Positions 33,025-42,531 are shown, numbered from the stretch's first letter. The stretch: 64,000 nucleotides of DNA from an uncultured Collinsella sp. (GCA_958437495.1 CAUBOH010000007.1:16707-80706), one strand, 5' to 3'. Translations and numbers: made by a program. Notes: generated by a model not told the origin, from the letters alone.

Positions 33025-34500
33025 TTACTTCTTATTGCGCATCTGCGCTTCCATCTGGCGCAGCAGGTCCATATCGGACTTGGGGCCGCCCGTTCCCAGG
33101 CCGCCCATGCCGCCCAGGCCCATGGCATCCAGACCGGGAATATTGGGCATGCGCATCTTTTTGCCCTTCTTGCCCTTTTTGCCCTTCTTGCCGCCGGCCT
33201 GCGCCTGATTGGCCATCGTGCGCATACGGCCCATCATCTTATTCATCTCGCCCCACTGCTTCATAAGGCTGTTGACCTCGGTGGGGGTCACGCCGGCGCC
33301 CTTGGCGATGCGGGCGCGACGCTGGCCGTTGATGATGGAGGGGCGCAGGCGCTCCTCCTTGGTCATCGACATGATGATGGCCTCGTTCTTATCGAAGATG
33401 CCCTCGTCCAGATTGCCGCCCATCTGGTTGAGCGCACGCTGGCCGCCGGGGAGCATACCCAGGATGCCCTTCATGCCGCCCATCTTCTTGACAGCCTTCA
33501 TCTGCTCGAGCATGTCGTTCATGGTGAAGCCCTCGCGCAGCATGCGCTCGGCAGCCTCGAGCTGCTTAGCGTCAGCCGCCTCCTGGGCCTTCTCGATGAT
33601 GCCGACAACGTCGCCCATGCCCAAGATGCGTTTGGCCATGCGGTCCGGGTAAAACGGCTCCAGCGAATCGGGCTTCTCGCCCATGCTCACGAACTTGATG
33701 GGCTTGCCGGTCACCTGGCGCACCGAAAGCGCGCCGCCGCCACGGGCGTCACCGTCAAGCTTGGAGATGATTACGCCGTCAAAGTCGGTGCGCTCGGCAA
33801 ACGTCGAGACGACGTTGACGATATCCTGGCCGGTCATGGCATCGACGACCATCAGCACCTGATCGGGCTTGACGGCCTTCTTGATGTCCACGGCCTCCTG
33901 CATCATCTGCTCGTCGATCTGCAGACGACCGGCGGTATCGACGATGACCACATCGCGCAGGTGGTCGACGGCCTCCTGGATGGCGCCCTTAGCGATATCG
34001 ACCGGGTGCGCGCCGTCACCGCGGAAGACCGGCACGCCGATCTCGCCGCCGAGCGTGGCCAGCTGGTCGGCAGCGGCGGGGCGGTAGACGTCGCACGCGG
34101 CGAGCAGCGGCGAGCGACCCTGCTTCTTGAGCAGGTAAGCCAGCTTTACGGCCGCCGTGGTCTTACCAGAGCCCTGCAGGCCAACGAGCATGATGACGTT
34201 GGGGATGCGGTTACTAAAGACGAGCTTGCTCTCGGTAGAGCCGAGCATCTCGGTGAGCTCGTCGAGCACGATCTTGACGACGTTTTGCGCCGGGGACAGG
34301 GACTCCATGACCTCGGCGGTCATGCAGCGCTCCTTAGTCTTAGCGACAAACTCCTTAACGACCTTGAAGTTGACGTCGGCCTCGAGCAGCGCCATGCGGA
34401 TGTCGCGCATGGACGAGGTGATATCGGCCTCGGTCAGCTTACCCTTGCCGCGCAGGCGGTCAAATGTGTCGTTGAGGCGATCGCTCAGAGAATCAAACAC
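33025..34500 (-). CDS. ffh: Signal recognition particle protein Ffh
   Basis: GTPase that binds 4.5S/6S RNA and signal sequences. 491 residues: N domain (1-90), G domain with P-loop GLQGSGKTTAAVKLAYLL, DTAGRLQID, TKLD-equivalent SKLDGDARGGG, and the Met-rich M domain (about 330-450; GFTMNDMLEQMKAVKKMGGM) ending in a Gly/Met/Lys-rich tail. It starts 10 bases after ftsY in the smc-ftsY-ffh order of gram-positive bacteria. No SRP RNA gene was seen in the window. Confidence 0.97.
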   Translation of the reverse strand: MFDSLSDRLNDTFDRLRGKGKLTEADITSSMRDIRMALLEADVNFKVVKEFVAKTKERCMTAEVMESLSPAQNVVKIVLDELTEMLGSTESKLVFSNRIPNVIMLVGLQGSGKTTAAVKLAYLLKKQGRSPLLAACDVYRPAAADQLATLGGEIGVPVFRGDGAHPVDIAKGAIQEAVDHLRDVVIVDTAGRLQIDEQMMQEAVDIKKAVKPDQVLMVVDAMTGQDIVNVVSTFAERTDFDGVIISKLDGDARGGGALSVRQVTGKPIKFVSMGEKPDSLEPFYPDRMAKRILGMGDVVGIIEKAQEAADAKQLEAAERMLREGFTMNDMLEQMKAVKKMGGMKGILGMLPGGQRALNQMGGNLDEGIFDKNEAIIMSMTKEERLRPSIINGQRRARIAKGAGVTPTEVNSLMKQWGEMNKMMGRMRTMANQAQAGGKKGKKGKKGKKMRMPNIPGLDAMGLGGMGGLGTGGPKSDMDLLRQMEAQMRNKK

Positions 34501-34510
34501 TAGTCACTCC

Positions 34511-35428
34511 TTAGTTGGACTCGCCCACCAGGGCGCGGCAGAAATCTTTGGCATTAAACTCCTGCAGGTCATCGACCTGCTCGCCCACGCCGATGCGCAG
34601 GATGGGAAGCTTAAGCTTCTCGGCCACGGCCATGGCGATACCGCCCTTTGCCGTGCCGTCGAGCTTTGTCATGATAATACCGTCCAGGCCCAGCGCCTCG
34701 TTAAACTCGAGCGCCTGGTTAAGGCCGTTTTGGCCGGTGGCGGCATCGATCACGAGCACGACATAGACGGGCATGGGACCGGCGGCCATATTGGCGGCGC
34801 GCTTACGCGTCACGTTGACCACCTTGGCAAGCTCGCGCATGAGCTCCGGGCTCGTGTGCAGACGGCCGGCGGTATCGATAAGCACCAGGTCGCTGCCGCG
34901 CTTGTCGGCCTCATCGAGCACGTCATAGCACACGCTTGCCGGGTCGGAGCCGCGGTCGCGCTTGATGACGGGAACGCCGGCGCGCTGGCCCCACACATCG
35001 AGCTGCTCAATGGCGGCAGCGCGGAAGGTATCGGCAGAACCGATCACGACGTTCTTGCCGCGGGCGGCCATGGCACTCGCGATCTTGCCGACCGTCGTGG
35101 TCTTGCCGGCGCCGTTGATGCCCACAAACAGCACGCAGCTCGGCGTATCGGCGAACGGATCGCGCTCGATGGGCACAAAGTGCTGTTCGAGCTGCTCGGC
35201 TAGGGCACGACGGAGCTGCGGGGCGGTCTTGAGGTTCTTCTTAGCCGCGGCATCGCGCAGGTCATCGGACACCTTGATCGCGACCTCGGCACCCATGTCA
35301 CCCATGACGAGAGTGTCCTCTAGGTCCTCCCAAAAATCCTCGTCGACCTCACCGCCAAAGTAAAAGACCTCGTTGAGGGCCTCGCGGCTGCGCTCAAGCC
35401 CGCGCGAGAGAGCGTCAAAGAATCCCAT
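34511..35428 (-). CDS. ftsY: SRP receptor FtsY
   Basis: Membrane-associated GTPase receptor for SRP. 305 residues in the short form: no acidic A domain, only an N domain with DEDFWEDLEDTLVMGDMGAE, then the G domain with GINGAGKTTTVGKIA, DTFRAAAIEQLDVW, DTAGRLHTSPELM and TKLDGTAKGG. Membrane contact must come from the N-terminal amphipathic helix (MGFFDALSRGLERSREAL). Its ATG overlaps the smc stop (TAATG). Confidence 0.97.
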   Translation of the reverse strand: MGFFDALSRGLERSREALNEVFYFGGEVDEDFWEDLEDTLVMGDMGAEVAIKVSDDLRDAAAKKNLKTAPQLRRALAEQLEQHFVPIERDPFADTPSCVLFVGINGAGKTTTVGKIASAMAARGKNVVIGSADTFRAAAIEQLDVWGQRAGVPVIKRDRGSDPASVCYDVLDEADKRGSDLVLIDTAGRLHTSPELMRELAKVVNVTRKRAANMAAGPMPVYVVLVIDAATGQNGLNQALEFNEALGLDGIIMTKLDGTAKGGIAMAVAEKLKLPILRIGVGEQVDDLQEFNAKDFCRALVGESN

Positions 35429-38400
35429 TATGCATTCACGACCTTTCCGGTTTCGCGATCGAGTTTTTGCGAGACGACGCGACTGACGCCGTCGGCTTGC
35501 ATCGAGACGCCGTAGAGAACGTCAGCGTCCTCCATAGTACGGCGCTGATGTGAGATAACCAAGAGCTGCGTATCGGAACGCAAAACGTCGAGCGCGCCGA
35601 TGAGCTTGGACAGGTTGGCGTCGTCGAGTGCCGCCTCGACCTCGTCCAGCACATAGAACGGCACCGTTCGCGTGCGATACACGGCAAAGAGCAGGGCGAG
35701 CGCCGTCAGGCTCTTCTCGCCGCCCGACATGAGCATCATCTTGGTGATGCGTTTGCCGCGCGGCTGCGCCACGACCTCGATTCCCGTCTCGGCCGGATGC
35801 TCTGGGTCGGTCATCTCCAGATGAGCCTGGCCTCCCGGGAAGAGCATGGCGAAGATCTCGCGGAAGTTCGCATCGACCTTCTCGAAGGTCACCAGGTAGG
35901 CCTTACGCATCTTGCGGTCGATAGCCACGGTGATCTTGGTGAGCGCCTTGCGCGCGCTCTCCAGATCGGCCAGCTGTTCCTCGATGTAATCGGCGCGGCG
36001 CTTGAGCTGCTCGTACTCTTCCATGGCAACCTGGTTCACAGGACCCAAGTTGTTGATTTGACGAACAAGCTGGTTGAGCTCACGCTCGGCAGCGTCGCGG
36101 TCGGTGGGCGCGGGAAGCATGAGCGCTTCCTCGAGTACCGTGGTGCCGTCGGCGGTGATGGCCTTGATGGCCGCCTCCACTTGCACCTCGAGCTTGCCGC
36201 GTGCGACCTTGAACTCGTTTTGCGTCGCGGCGGCGGTATCGACCTTATCTTTGGCGCGAGCGACTTCGGCCTTGGCGTCCTCGATGGTCTTCTTGAGCGA
36301 GGCGGAGTCCGCCTCCTCAAGCGTTGCCTGGTCACGAAGGCGCGCGGCCCAGTCCGAGGCGCGCTCCAGCAGGGCCGAGTAGCGCTCGTGCATGGGATCG
36401 ACGCGCAGTCGCAGCAGCTCAAGCGAGCGCGAAGCCTGGCGCGTTCCGCGGATACGGCGGTCGATACCCTCCAGACGATGCTCCAGATCGGGAACGCGGC
36501 CCTTCAGCGAACGCAGGCGCTCGCTCGTCTGGGCCAGACGCACCTTGGCATCGGCGAGCTTACCGGCGGCCTCGGAGTCATCGCGGCGCACACGGTCGAG
36601 CTCGTCATTGGCCTCGGCAATCTGGAGACCTAGGTCACTCGCCTGCGCACGAGCTTCATCACGCGAGCGAGTAAGTTCATCCACGCGTGGACGAGCGGCA
36701 CGGACGGCCTCGGCGGCCTGCTCACGGCGCTTGGAAATGCGCACGCGCTCGACCTCGGCGTTGTTGGCGCTTTGCTCAAGGCGACCGATCTCGGACAGCA
36801 GCGAGCGACGCTCACCCTCAAGGCGAGCGATCTCGCCAGCGGCATCGCCCTCGGCAGCACGGGCCTCCTCGACGGCGGCGTTGGCCTCAACGACTTGGTC
36901 TGAAACATGCTCAAAGATAGCAGCCAGATCGGGCTCCAGGCCCTCGAGCTCACGAATGCTGCGCTTGCGCTCCAAGGCACCCGAAGCCTCGCCGGCATCG
37001 AGCCCCACGCGCACCAGACCACCACAGCACACGCGGGCGCCATCGGGAGTTACGTAGGTCACACCGTCAATGACAGGCGCAGCCAGCGCGGCGGCCAAGT
37101 CATCGACCACGTAATAGCCGCCGAGCAGCGCCTCGACAATCGGACCATAACCGGCGCGCACAGACAGACGATCGACCAGACGAGAGCCGGCAGCGCCCTC
37201 GGCAGCAGCACCGCCGCTCACGCCGCGCGCCACCAGCAGTGCCTCGCCCGAGGCCTTCTTCTGGTCCAGGGCGGCACGCCCGGCGCGCTCAAGAGCATCA
37301 ACGTCATCAAACAACAGGGCATCGATATCGCCGGCAAGAAGCTGCTCCACCAGGCCCTCGAGTTCGCGCGGGGCCTCGAGCACATCGCCCAGGCGACCCG
37401 TTACGTCATCGCCCAACGCCCCCACCAGTCGGCTCACGAGCGGCGAGCTGTCGGCCATGCGGGCATCGAGTTTCTTTTGGCTGGCAAGCTCCGAGCGCAC
37501 CTCGGACAGCTTGTTGCGCGCCTCGCTCTCGCGGGCACGTAGGTCCTTGAGCGCAGCACGGGCGACCTCGGTGGCCTCGCGCGCGTCGACCTGGGCTTGG
37601 CGAGCCTCATCAAGCGTGCCATCGAGTTCCTCAGCGCGGTCGCGGCGGCTCTCGAGCGAGGCCGTGACCTCCTCGAGCTGCTCGTCAATCTGCTCCAGGC
37701 GCGAGGCGTACATGTTGTCCTCGACCTCGGCGTTGCTCAGCGAGTCCTTCACCTTGGCGAGCTCGAGCGCGGCGTTATCGGCCACACGCTGCACATCGCG
37801 CTGCTCACGTGTGAGCTGTGAAATCTGATTGTCGAGTGCCACACGACGCTCATGGAGCTGGGCGGCGGCAGGTCCGGCGGCGTCAACGTCCTCCTGAGCC
37901 TGCATGTGCGCACCGGTCACTTCCTCGAGCTGGGCGCGCGCATCCTCGAGTTCCTCGACCACGCGACGGCGCTGATGCTCGGAACCCGAGATCTGCCCGC
38001 GCATGTCGGACAGGCGCGACACCATGTTGTGGCCCTTTTCCTCGAGCAGGCGCATGTCGGAGTTAATGCGACCGACCACGTCTTGCATATGGCGGCGCTG
38101 CTCGCCCAGGTCGCCCACAAACAGGCCTTTTTCCTCGAGCATAACCTGGAGCTTCTCGAGCTCGCGCTCTTTCTCGCCCAAGCGGTATTGCGCAAGCTCA
38201 AGCTCGGCCGCTCCCTCTTTGGAGCGGCTCTCCAGGTCGTTCCACTGCGACTGCAAGGAACGCAGCTCGTCAACGGCCAGCATCTGCGTAAGCTCGTTTG
38301 CGCGCGAGGACAGCTCTTTGTACTTGCGCGCGCGATCTACCTGACGCTCCAGCGGGCGCAGCTGACGGGCGATTTCCTTATTGATGTCGCGGGCACGGGT

Positions 38401-38964
38401 CAGGTGCTCATCCATCGACTTGATCTTTTTAAGCGCACGTTCCTTGCGACGCTTGTGCTTGGAGATACCGGCGGCCTCCTCGATGAGGGCGCGGCGCTCC
38501 TCGGGGCGGCTCTGCAAAATGGCGTCGAGTTTGCCCTGACTGATGATGGAATGCGTATCCTTGCCCAAGCCCGAATCGTGCAGGATGTCCTGAATGTCCA
38601 TCAGGCGGCACGGACTCGAGTTGATGAGGTACTCGCTCTCGCCCGAGCGATACATGCGACGGGTGATGGCGACTTCATCAAAGTCAACGGGCAGCATATG
38701 GTCCGAGTTATCGAGCACCAGCGTTACCTCGGCCACACCCACCGGCTTGCGCGCCGACGAGCCCGAGAAGATGACATCCTCCATGGCCTGACCGCGCAGC
38801 TGCTTGGCGCTCTGCTCGCCCAGGACCCACAGAATCGAGTCGGAGATGTTCGATTTTCCCGAGCCGTTGGGACCGACGATGACGGTCAGGCCCGGCTCAA
38901 ATGACATATGGGCTCGGTCGGCAAACGACTTGAACCCTTTGAGCGTGAGGGACTTGAGATACAC
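35428..38964 (-). CDS. smc: Chromosome segregation protein SMC
   Basis: 1178 residues. Walker A VGPNGSGKSNISD (about 30-42), first coiled coil (about 170-500), hinge (about 500-660; VDRLSVRAGYGPIVEALLGG and PVIDGVTYVTPDGARVCCGG), second coiled coil (about 670-1010), signature MLMSGGEKSLTALALLFAV and Walker B FYVLDEVEAALDD. SMC with ScpAB loads at parS sites and aligns chromosome arms; ScpAB genes are not in the window. It lies between rnc and ftsY and overlaps the latter. Confidence 0.97.
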   Translation of the reverse strand: MYLKSLTLKGFKSFADRAHMSFEPGLTVIVGPNGSGKSNISDSILWVLGEQSAKQLRGQAMEDVIFSGSSARKPVGVAEVTLVLDNSDHMLPVDFDEVAITRRMYRSGESEYLINSSPCRLMDIQDILHDSGLGKDTHSIISQGKLDAILQSRPEERRALIEEAAGISKHKRRKERALKKIKSMDEHLTRARDINKEIARQLRPLERQVDRARKYKELSSRANELTQMLAVDELRSLQSQWNDLESRSKEGAAELELAQYRLGEKERELEKLQVMLEEKGLFVGDLGEQRRHMQDVVGRINSDMRLLEEKGHNMVSRLSDMRGQISGSEHQRRRVVEELEDARAQLEEVTGAHMQAQEDVDAAGPAAAQLHERRVALDNQISQLTREQRDVQRVADNAALELAKVKDSLSNAEVEDNMYASRLEQIDEQLEEVTASLESRRDRAEELDGTLDEARQAQVDAREATEVARAALKDLRARESEARNKLSEVRSELASQKKLDARMADSSPLVSRLVGALGDDVTGRLGDVLEAPRELEGLVEQLLAGDIDALLFDDVDALERAGRAALDQKKASGEALLVARGVSGGAAAEGAAGSRLVDRLSVRAGYGPIVEALLGGYYVVDDLAAALAAPVIDGVTYVTPDGARVCCGGLVRVGLDAGEASGALERKRSIRELEGLEPDLAAIFEHVSDQVVEANAAVEEARAAEGDAAGEIARLEGERRSLLSEIGRLEQSANNAEVERVRISKRREQAAEAVRAARPRVDELTRSRDEARAQASDLGLQIAEANDELDRVRRDDSEAAGKLADAKVRLAQTSERLRSLKGRVPDLEHRLEGIDRRIRGTRQASRSLELLRLRVDPMHERYSALLERASDWAARLRDQATLEEADSASLKKTIEDAKAEVARAKDKVDTAAATQNEFKVARGKLEVQVEAAIKAITADGTTVLEEALMLPAPTDRDAAERELNQLVRQINNLGPVNQVAMEEYEQLKRRADYIEEQLADLESARKALTKITVAIDRKMRKAYLVTFEKVDANFREIFAMLFPGGQAHLEMTDPEHPAETGIEVVAQPRGKRITKMMLMSGGEKSLTALALLFAVYRTRTVPFYVLDEVEAALDDANLSKLIGALDVLRSDTQLLVISHQRRTMEDADVLYGVSMQADGVSRVVSQKLDRETGKVVNA

Positions 38965-38974
38965 GGTTCCTCGC

Positions 38975-39700
38975 TTAAACAGGCTTCTTGTTGAGAATCA
39001 CGCCGTTAGTGGTGTAACCCATACGGTCGAGCGCCTCGAGCGCGGCAGCTCCCTCGGCCTCCTTCTTGGAGGAACCAGTGCCGCGGCCTTGACGAATACC
39101 GTCGATGAGCACCACAGCGGTAAAGGTGGGCGCATGCGCGGGGCCCTCGGAGCCAACCAGCTTATATGCCGGAGGCTCGTGGCCGTCGGCCTGCACGCAC
39201 TCCTGCAAAAACGACTTAGGATTCGCAGGGTGTTCGGCACGCTCGGAAGCCAAGTGCGGCTTAAGCGTGCGGTGAATAAACTCCGCCGCGGCATCCCAAC
39301 CAGCATCCAGGTACAGCGCGCCCACGAGCGACTCATAGACGTTCTCGAGCGCCGAATGCAGGCCGCGTGCGCCCGTACCGGTCTCAGAGGCACCAAAGAT
39401 GATGATGTCGTCGATACCCAGCTCGTGGGACACTTCCGACAACGTGGCGCCCGAGACGAGCGACACCTTCAAGCGGGTGAGCTTGCCCTCGTCAAACTCG
39501 GGATAGGACTCAAAGAGCGAACGGGCGACGACAGCGCCCAAAATGGAATCGCCCAAAAACTCCAAGCGCTCGTAGCTTGCCGAGACAGGCTGGCCTTCGA
39601 CGGCCGAAGGATGCGTGAGGGCTGCGCGCAGCAGCACCTTGTCATTGAACTCGTGACCCAGAATCTCCTGGGCGCGCGTAAGTCGTTCGGATAAAGCCAA
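38975..39700 (-). CDS. rnc: Ribonuclease III
   Basis: Double-strand RNA endonuclease for rRNA and leader processing. 241 residues: the catalytic signature ERLEFLGDSILGAVV, the second acidic site in LVGALYLDAGWDAA, and a C-terminal dsRNA-binding domain (SFLQECVQADGHEPPAYKLV, GTGSSKKEAEGAAALEAL). Located between acpP (3-base gap) and smc, as in Bacillus. It is a candidate processor of the long leuS leader hairpin at 63 kb. Confidence 0.97.
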   Translation of the reverse strand: MALSERLTRAQEILGHEFNDKVLLRAALTHPSAVEGQPVSASYERLEFLGDSILGAVVARSLFESYPEFDEGKLTRLKVSLVSGATLSEVSHELGIDDIIIFGASETGTGARGLHSALENVYESLVGALYLDAGWDAAAEFIHRTLKPHLASERAEHPANPKSFLQECVQADGHEPPAYKLVGSEGPAHAPTFTAVVLIDGIRQGRGTGSSKKEAEGAAALEALDRMGYTTNGVILNKKPV

Positions 39701-39703
39701 GAC

Positions 39704-39946
39704 TTAGGCCTCCTTGGCAGCTTCGATAGCGTCGACGGCGTCGGCGACAGAGTTGAGCGAGAGCAGGGTCTCATCATCGATCTCGAGGTCGAACTCGTCC
39801 TCGATAGCCGTAACCAGCTGCAGGCGCTCGAGCGAGTTGGCATCGAGGTCGTCAAAGGTGGTCTCATCGCTAATTTCGGCAACATCGACGCCCAGAACGT
39901 CAGCAGTGACCTCGACGATCTTGTCGAAGATTTCGGAGCGGTCCAT
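39704..39946 (-). CDS. acpP: Acyl carrier protein
   Basis: 80 residues, acidic four-helix ACP. The phosphopantetheine Ser is in DLDANSLERLQLV, where most ACPs have GADSL; Asn before Ser is allowed in the family but the Gly-to-Asp and Asp-to-Asn pair is unusual. Helix II acidic contacts (EDEFDLEIDD) are kept. The ATG at 39944-39946 follows AGAGGAAG. It lies between plsX and rnc. A 22-bp palindrome at 39983-40004 precedes it. Confidence 0.95.
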   Translation of the reverse strand: MDRSEIFDKIVEVTADVLGVDVAEISDETTFDDLDANSLERLQLVTAIEDEFDLEIDDETLLSLNSVADAVDAIEAAKEA

Positions 39947-39982
39947 AGCGCTTCCTCTCATAGTGCATGAATACCAAAAGAA

Positions 39983-40004
39983 TGGTACCGCCCGGGCGGT
40001 ACCA
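39983..40004. repeat. 22-bp perfect palindrome between plsX and acpP
   Basis: The half-site TGGTACCGCCC (39983-39993) is followed directly by its complement. On the minus strand it is followed by ATTCTTTTGG, so it could fold into a terminator or attenuator between plsX and acpP; it could also be an operator for a dimeric regulator. Confidence 0.65.
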
Positions 40005-40060
40005 AGACACGGTTCTGATTCTACCCCACGACGCACGCCCCGAGGCGCATAACGCCGCTG

Positions 40061-41080
40061 TTATAAAACGATGCCGTCCATGGAGTTGGCGACGTTCTCG
40101 ACCAGTCCGGCACGTACGGCCTCAGCTGCGGCGAGCGTGCCGTTTTTGACGGCCTCGACCGACGTGGCGCCGTGGCCGATCAAGACCACACCGCGCAGAC
40201 CCAGCAGGATGGCGCCGCCCTTGGCATCGCCAGAGAGCTTGGCCTTAATCTCGCGCATCTGCTTTTTGATGAGCAGCGCGGCAATCTTGGTGCCGAGCGA
40301 GGACATAAAGGCGCCCTTGAGCTCCTGCAGCAAAAACTTGGCAGCGCCCTCGGTAGCCTTGAGAGCGATATTACCCGACATGCCGTCGGCAACAACGACA
40401 TCGAAATTGCCCGAGGTGAGATCGGTGCCTTCGCAGTTGCCCACAAAGCCCGGAACTGCGGCCTTCATAGCAGGGAAACAGGCCTTGGTAAAGTTGGAAC
40501 CCTTCTCGTCCTCGGTGCCATTGGCGAGCAGGCCCACGCGGGGATGTTCAATGCCCAAGACGACGCGCGCATAGGCGCTGCCCATCTGCGCAAAGCGCAC
40601 CATATCGTCAACCTCGACATCGGGATTGGCACCCATGTCGCACAGCACCGTCAAACCGCCGGCACGATTAGGCAGCGCATTGGTCAGGCACGGACGCACC
40701 GGTTGCTTCTTACCCTCGGCCATATATCGAAACGGCGTGACGTAGGCGGTCGCGGCAGCTGTCATGGCACCGGTAGAGCCGGCGGAGAAGAACGCGTCCG
40801 CGTTGCCCTTCTTAATGGCGCGGCAAGAAAGCACGATCGACGACTTACGCTTGGTCATCACGGCGCGAATGGGATCGTCGTCCATGGCGATAACGTCGGG
40901 TGCCTCCAGGGCCTCGACGCGCGCATGGGAGGCGGCAAAGGGATTGACGATTTCGGCGGGACCGGCAGCCAGGACCTCGATATCGGGATCCGCCGCAAGC
41001 GCCGCCTCGATACCGTCGAGGACAACCTGAGGCTTCTCGTCTCCACCCACAACGTCTACACAAACGCGAACGTTACTCAT
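40061..41080 (-). CDS. plsX: Phosphate acyltransferase PlsX
   Basis: Makes acyl-phosphate from acyl-ACP for phosphatidic acid synthesis. 339 residues: N-terminal CVDVVGGDEKPQVVLDG (usual DAMGGD), SAGSTGAMTAAATAY, LCDMGANPDVEVDD, VGLLANGTEDEKGS, and VVADGMSGNIALKATEG. The ATG at 41078-41080 is seven bases from AAGGAG; an ATG two codons upstream is too close to it. It follows rpmF, and acpP comes next, the usual rpmF-plsX-acpP grouping. Confidence 0.96.
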   Translation of the reverse strand: MSNVRVCVDVVGGDEKPQVVLDGIEAALAADPDIEVLAAGPAEIVNPFAASHARVEALEAPDVIAMDDDPIRAVMTKRKSSIVLSCRAIKKGNADAFFSAGSTGAMTAAATAYVTPFRYMAEGKKQPVRPCLTNALPNRAGGLTVLCDMGANPDVEVDDMVRFAQMGSAYARVVLGIEHPRVGLLANGTEDEKGSNFTKACFPAMKAAVPGFVGNCEGTDLTSGNFDVVVADGMSGNIALKATEGAAKFLLQELKGAFMSSLGTKIAALLIKKQMREIKAKLSGDAKGGAILLGLRGVVLIGHGATSVEAVKNGTLAAAEAVRAGLVENVANSMDGIVL

Positions 41081-41096
41081 ATACATGCTCCTTATA

Positions 41097-41127
41097 CAAA
41101 AATGGCCGACTCAATGAGCCGGCCATT
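41097..41127 (-). terminator. Terminator between rpmF and plsX
   Basis: AATGGCCG/CGGCCATT arms (41101-41108, 41120-41127) with further pairing inside, then TTTTTG on the minus strand, ending close to the plsX ribosome site. It may act as an attenuator that lowers plsX relative to rpmF. Confidence 0.7.
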
Positions 41128-41167
41128 GTGGTTCCAGTTGGAACGGCATCGTATCCAGAGTATACCG

Positions 41168-41347
41168 TTACTCGGTAACGATAACCTCGCGGTCCTTGTA
41201 GAAACCGCAGCTAGGGCACACGTGGTGCGGGAGCTTGACAGCACCGCAACGGGGGCACGTGGACTGAGCCGCAGCCGAGATCTTCATGTTGGCGGAACGG
41301 CGGGTGTGAGTGCGGATACGACCCTGCTTTTGTTTAGGTACGGGCAT
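41168..41347 (-). CDS. rpmF: 50S ribosomal protein bL32
   Basis: 59 residues, short enough to be missed by length filters. It begins MPVPKQKQGRIRTHTRRS, the standard bL32 start, and has the zinc-ribbon pairs CPRC and CPSC (CPRCGAVKLPHHVCPSCG), so it is the zinc-binding form. The ATG at 41345-41347 has AAGGTCAC upstream. It lies between the DUF177 gene and plsX, the typical YceD-rpmF-plsX order. Confidence 0.97.
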   Translation of the reverse strand: MPVPKQKQGRIRTHTRRSANMKISAAAQSTCPRCGAVKLPHHVCPSCGFYKDREVIVTE

Positions 41348-41411
41348 AGTGACCTTCCTTATGAACTATCCAGTGTGGCGATTACGCGCAAGTAGCGATA
41401 CTACCACAGTT

Positions 41412-41966
41412 TTACTCGTCAAGCTTGAGATTCTTCAATGCTGCAAATGGATTTTCCGTGGCTTCGGCCCATTCGGCCTCGGCTTGGGCAGCACAATCAC
41501 ATTGCTCCACGTTGAGATTGGCGCCGCAGACGGGACAAAGACCGCGACATTCGGGCTTGCAGAGCACCACAAACGGTGTGTCCATGACAACGGCGTCGTT
41601 GATGGGCTCGCCCAGATCGACGACGCGATCTTCGCCCAGGAGCTCATAGCCGTCTTCGTAGGCCTCGGGGTCCTCGGGCTCATGGAAGAGATAGAACTCC
41701 TCGATCTCGCCGGCAATGTCAAACGAGGCAGGCTCCAGGCAACGGTCGCACTCGCCGGTGGCGTGCGCGCGAACCATGCCGGTAAGCAGAACACCGGTGC
41801 CGGCATTGGTAAAGACCACGTCATAGCCGATACCGTCCTGCAGCTGGTACTCCTTCTCGCCCACCGTGTAGGCGGCGACATCGACCTTGCCGGTCAGCGG
41901 ATACGAGTCTCCGGGAAACTCGAGCTGCTCGGAAAGATCGACGGTAACGCTCGGGAACTCAGCCAT
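41412..41966 (-). CDS. DUF177/YceD family protein
   Basis: 184 residues with the family's C-terminal Cys signature CKPECRGLCPVCGANLN. YceD-family proteins are found next to rpmF and have been linked to 23S rRNA accumulation. The N-terminal half is beta-rich, and CDRCLEPASF forms a second Cys pair near residue 80-90. The start ATG (41964-41966) overlaps the stop of the coiled-coil gene (TAATG). It lies 64 bases before rpmF, the usual partner. Confidence 0.9.
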   Translation of the reverse strand: MAEFPSVTVDLSEQLEFPGDSYPLTGKVDVAAYTVGEKEYQLQDGIGYDVVFTNAGTGVLLTGMVRAHATGECDRCLEPASFDIAGEIEEFYLFHEPEDPEAYEDGYELLGEDRVVDLGEPINDAVVMDTPFVVLCKPECRGLCPVCGANLNVEQCDCAAQAEAEWAEATENPFAALKNLKLDE

Positions 41967-42463
41967 TACCACTGACCATTCTGCTGGGCGGCGCCCTCGT
42001 TGAGCTGCTGGCGGCAACGGGTAACGGTGCCGGTCAGGCTCTTGAGGTTCTCCTCGAGGTGCGTAAAGACCTGCTCGGCGTAATCCTCGGCAGCATAGCG
42101 CGTCTCGCGCTCATACTGCTGGGCACGGTCGCGGATATCGTCGGCCTGCTGCTGCGCAAGGCGAACAATTTCCTGCTCACCGGCAATGGTGAGGGCCTGC
42201 TGCTGAGCGTCGGCGATGATGGAATCGGCCTGAGCGGCGGCGGAAGCCATAAGCTCCTCGCGCTCCTTGAGGATGCGGCGGGACTTCTGCCATTCCTCGG
42301 GATAGCTCATGCGGATCTCATCGAGGATGTTAAAGAAGACGTCGGCATCGATGACCTTCATCTGGGCGTTCTTGCCGAACGGCGTCTTAGCCTCTTCGAT
42401 GAGCCCCTCGAGCTCGTCGACAAGACTCACGATCCTGTCGCCAGGAAAATTCTCGCCCGGCAT
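41966..42463 (-). CDS. DivIVA-like coiled-coil protein
   Basis: 165 residues, mostly helical: a conserved N-terminal segment (residues 1-60; GDRIVSLVDELEGLIEEAKT, then VFFNILDEIRMSYPEEW) and a Gln/Ala/Glu-rich coiled coil (65-140; AAAQADSIIADAQQQALTIA), ending in QQNGQW. It resembles a family found in actinobacteria between coaD and DUF177, variously named DivIVA-like or ATP synthase b-like; no experimental role is known to me. The ATG follows AAAGGAG. Confidence 0.7.
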   Translation of the reverse strand: MPGENFPGDRIVSLVDELEGLIEEAKTPFGKNAQMKVIDADVFFNILDEIRMSYPEEWQKSRRILKEREELMASAAAQADSIIADAQQQALTIAGEQEIVRLAQQQADDIRDRAQQYERETRYAAEDYAEQVFTHLEENLKSLTGTVTRCRQQLNEGAAQQNGQW

Positions 42464-42531
42464 CCGGTCTCCTTTCATAGGTAACATATCATCGTGTTAG
42501 TTTACCACATGCCACCTGGCAATAAAAAACG

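Noticed and set aside
39704..39946. ACP with Asn-Ser-Leu instead of Asp-Ser-Leu as an inactive carrier
   Set aside because: Asn before the phosphopantetheine Ser is tolerated in the known family pattern, and the rest of the protein is normal.
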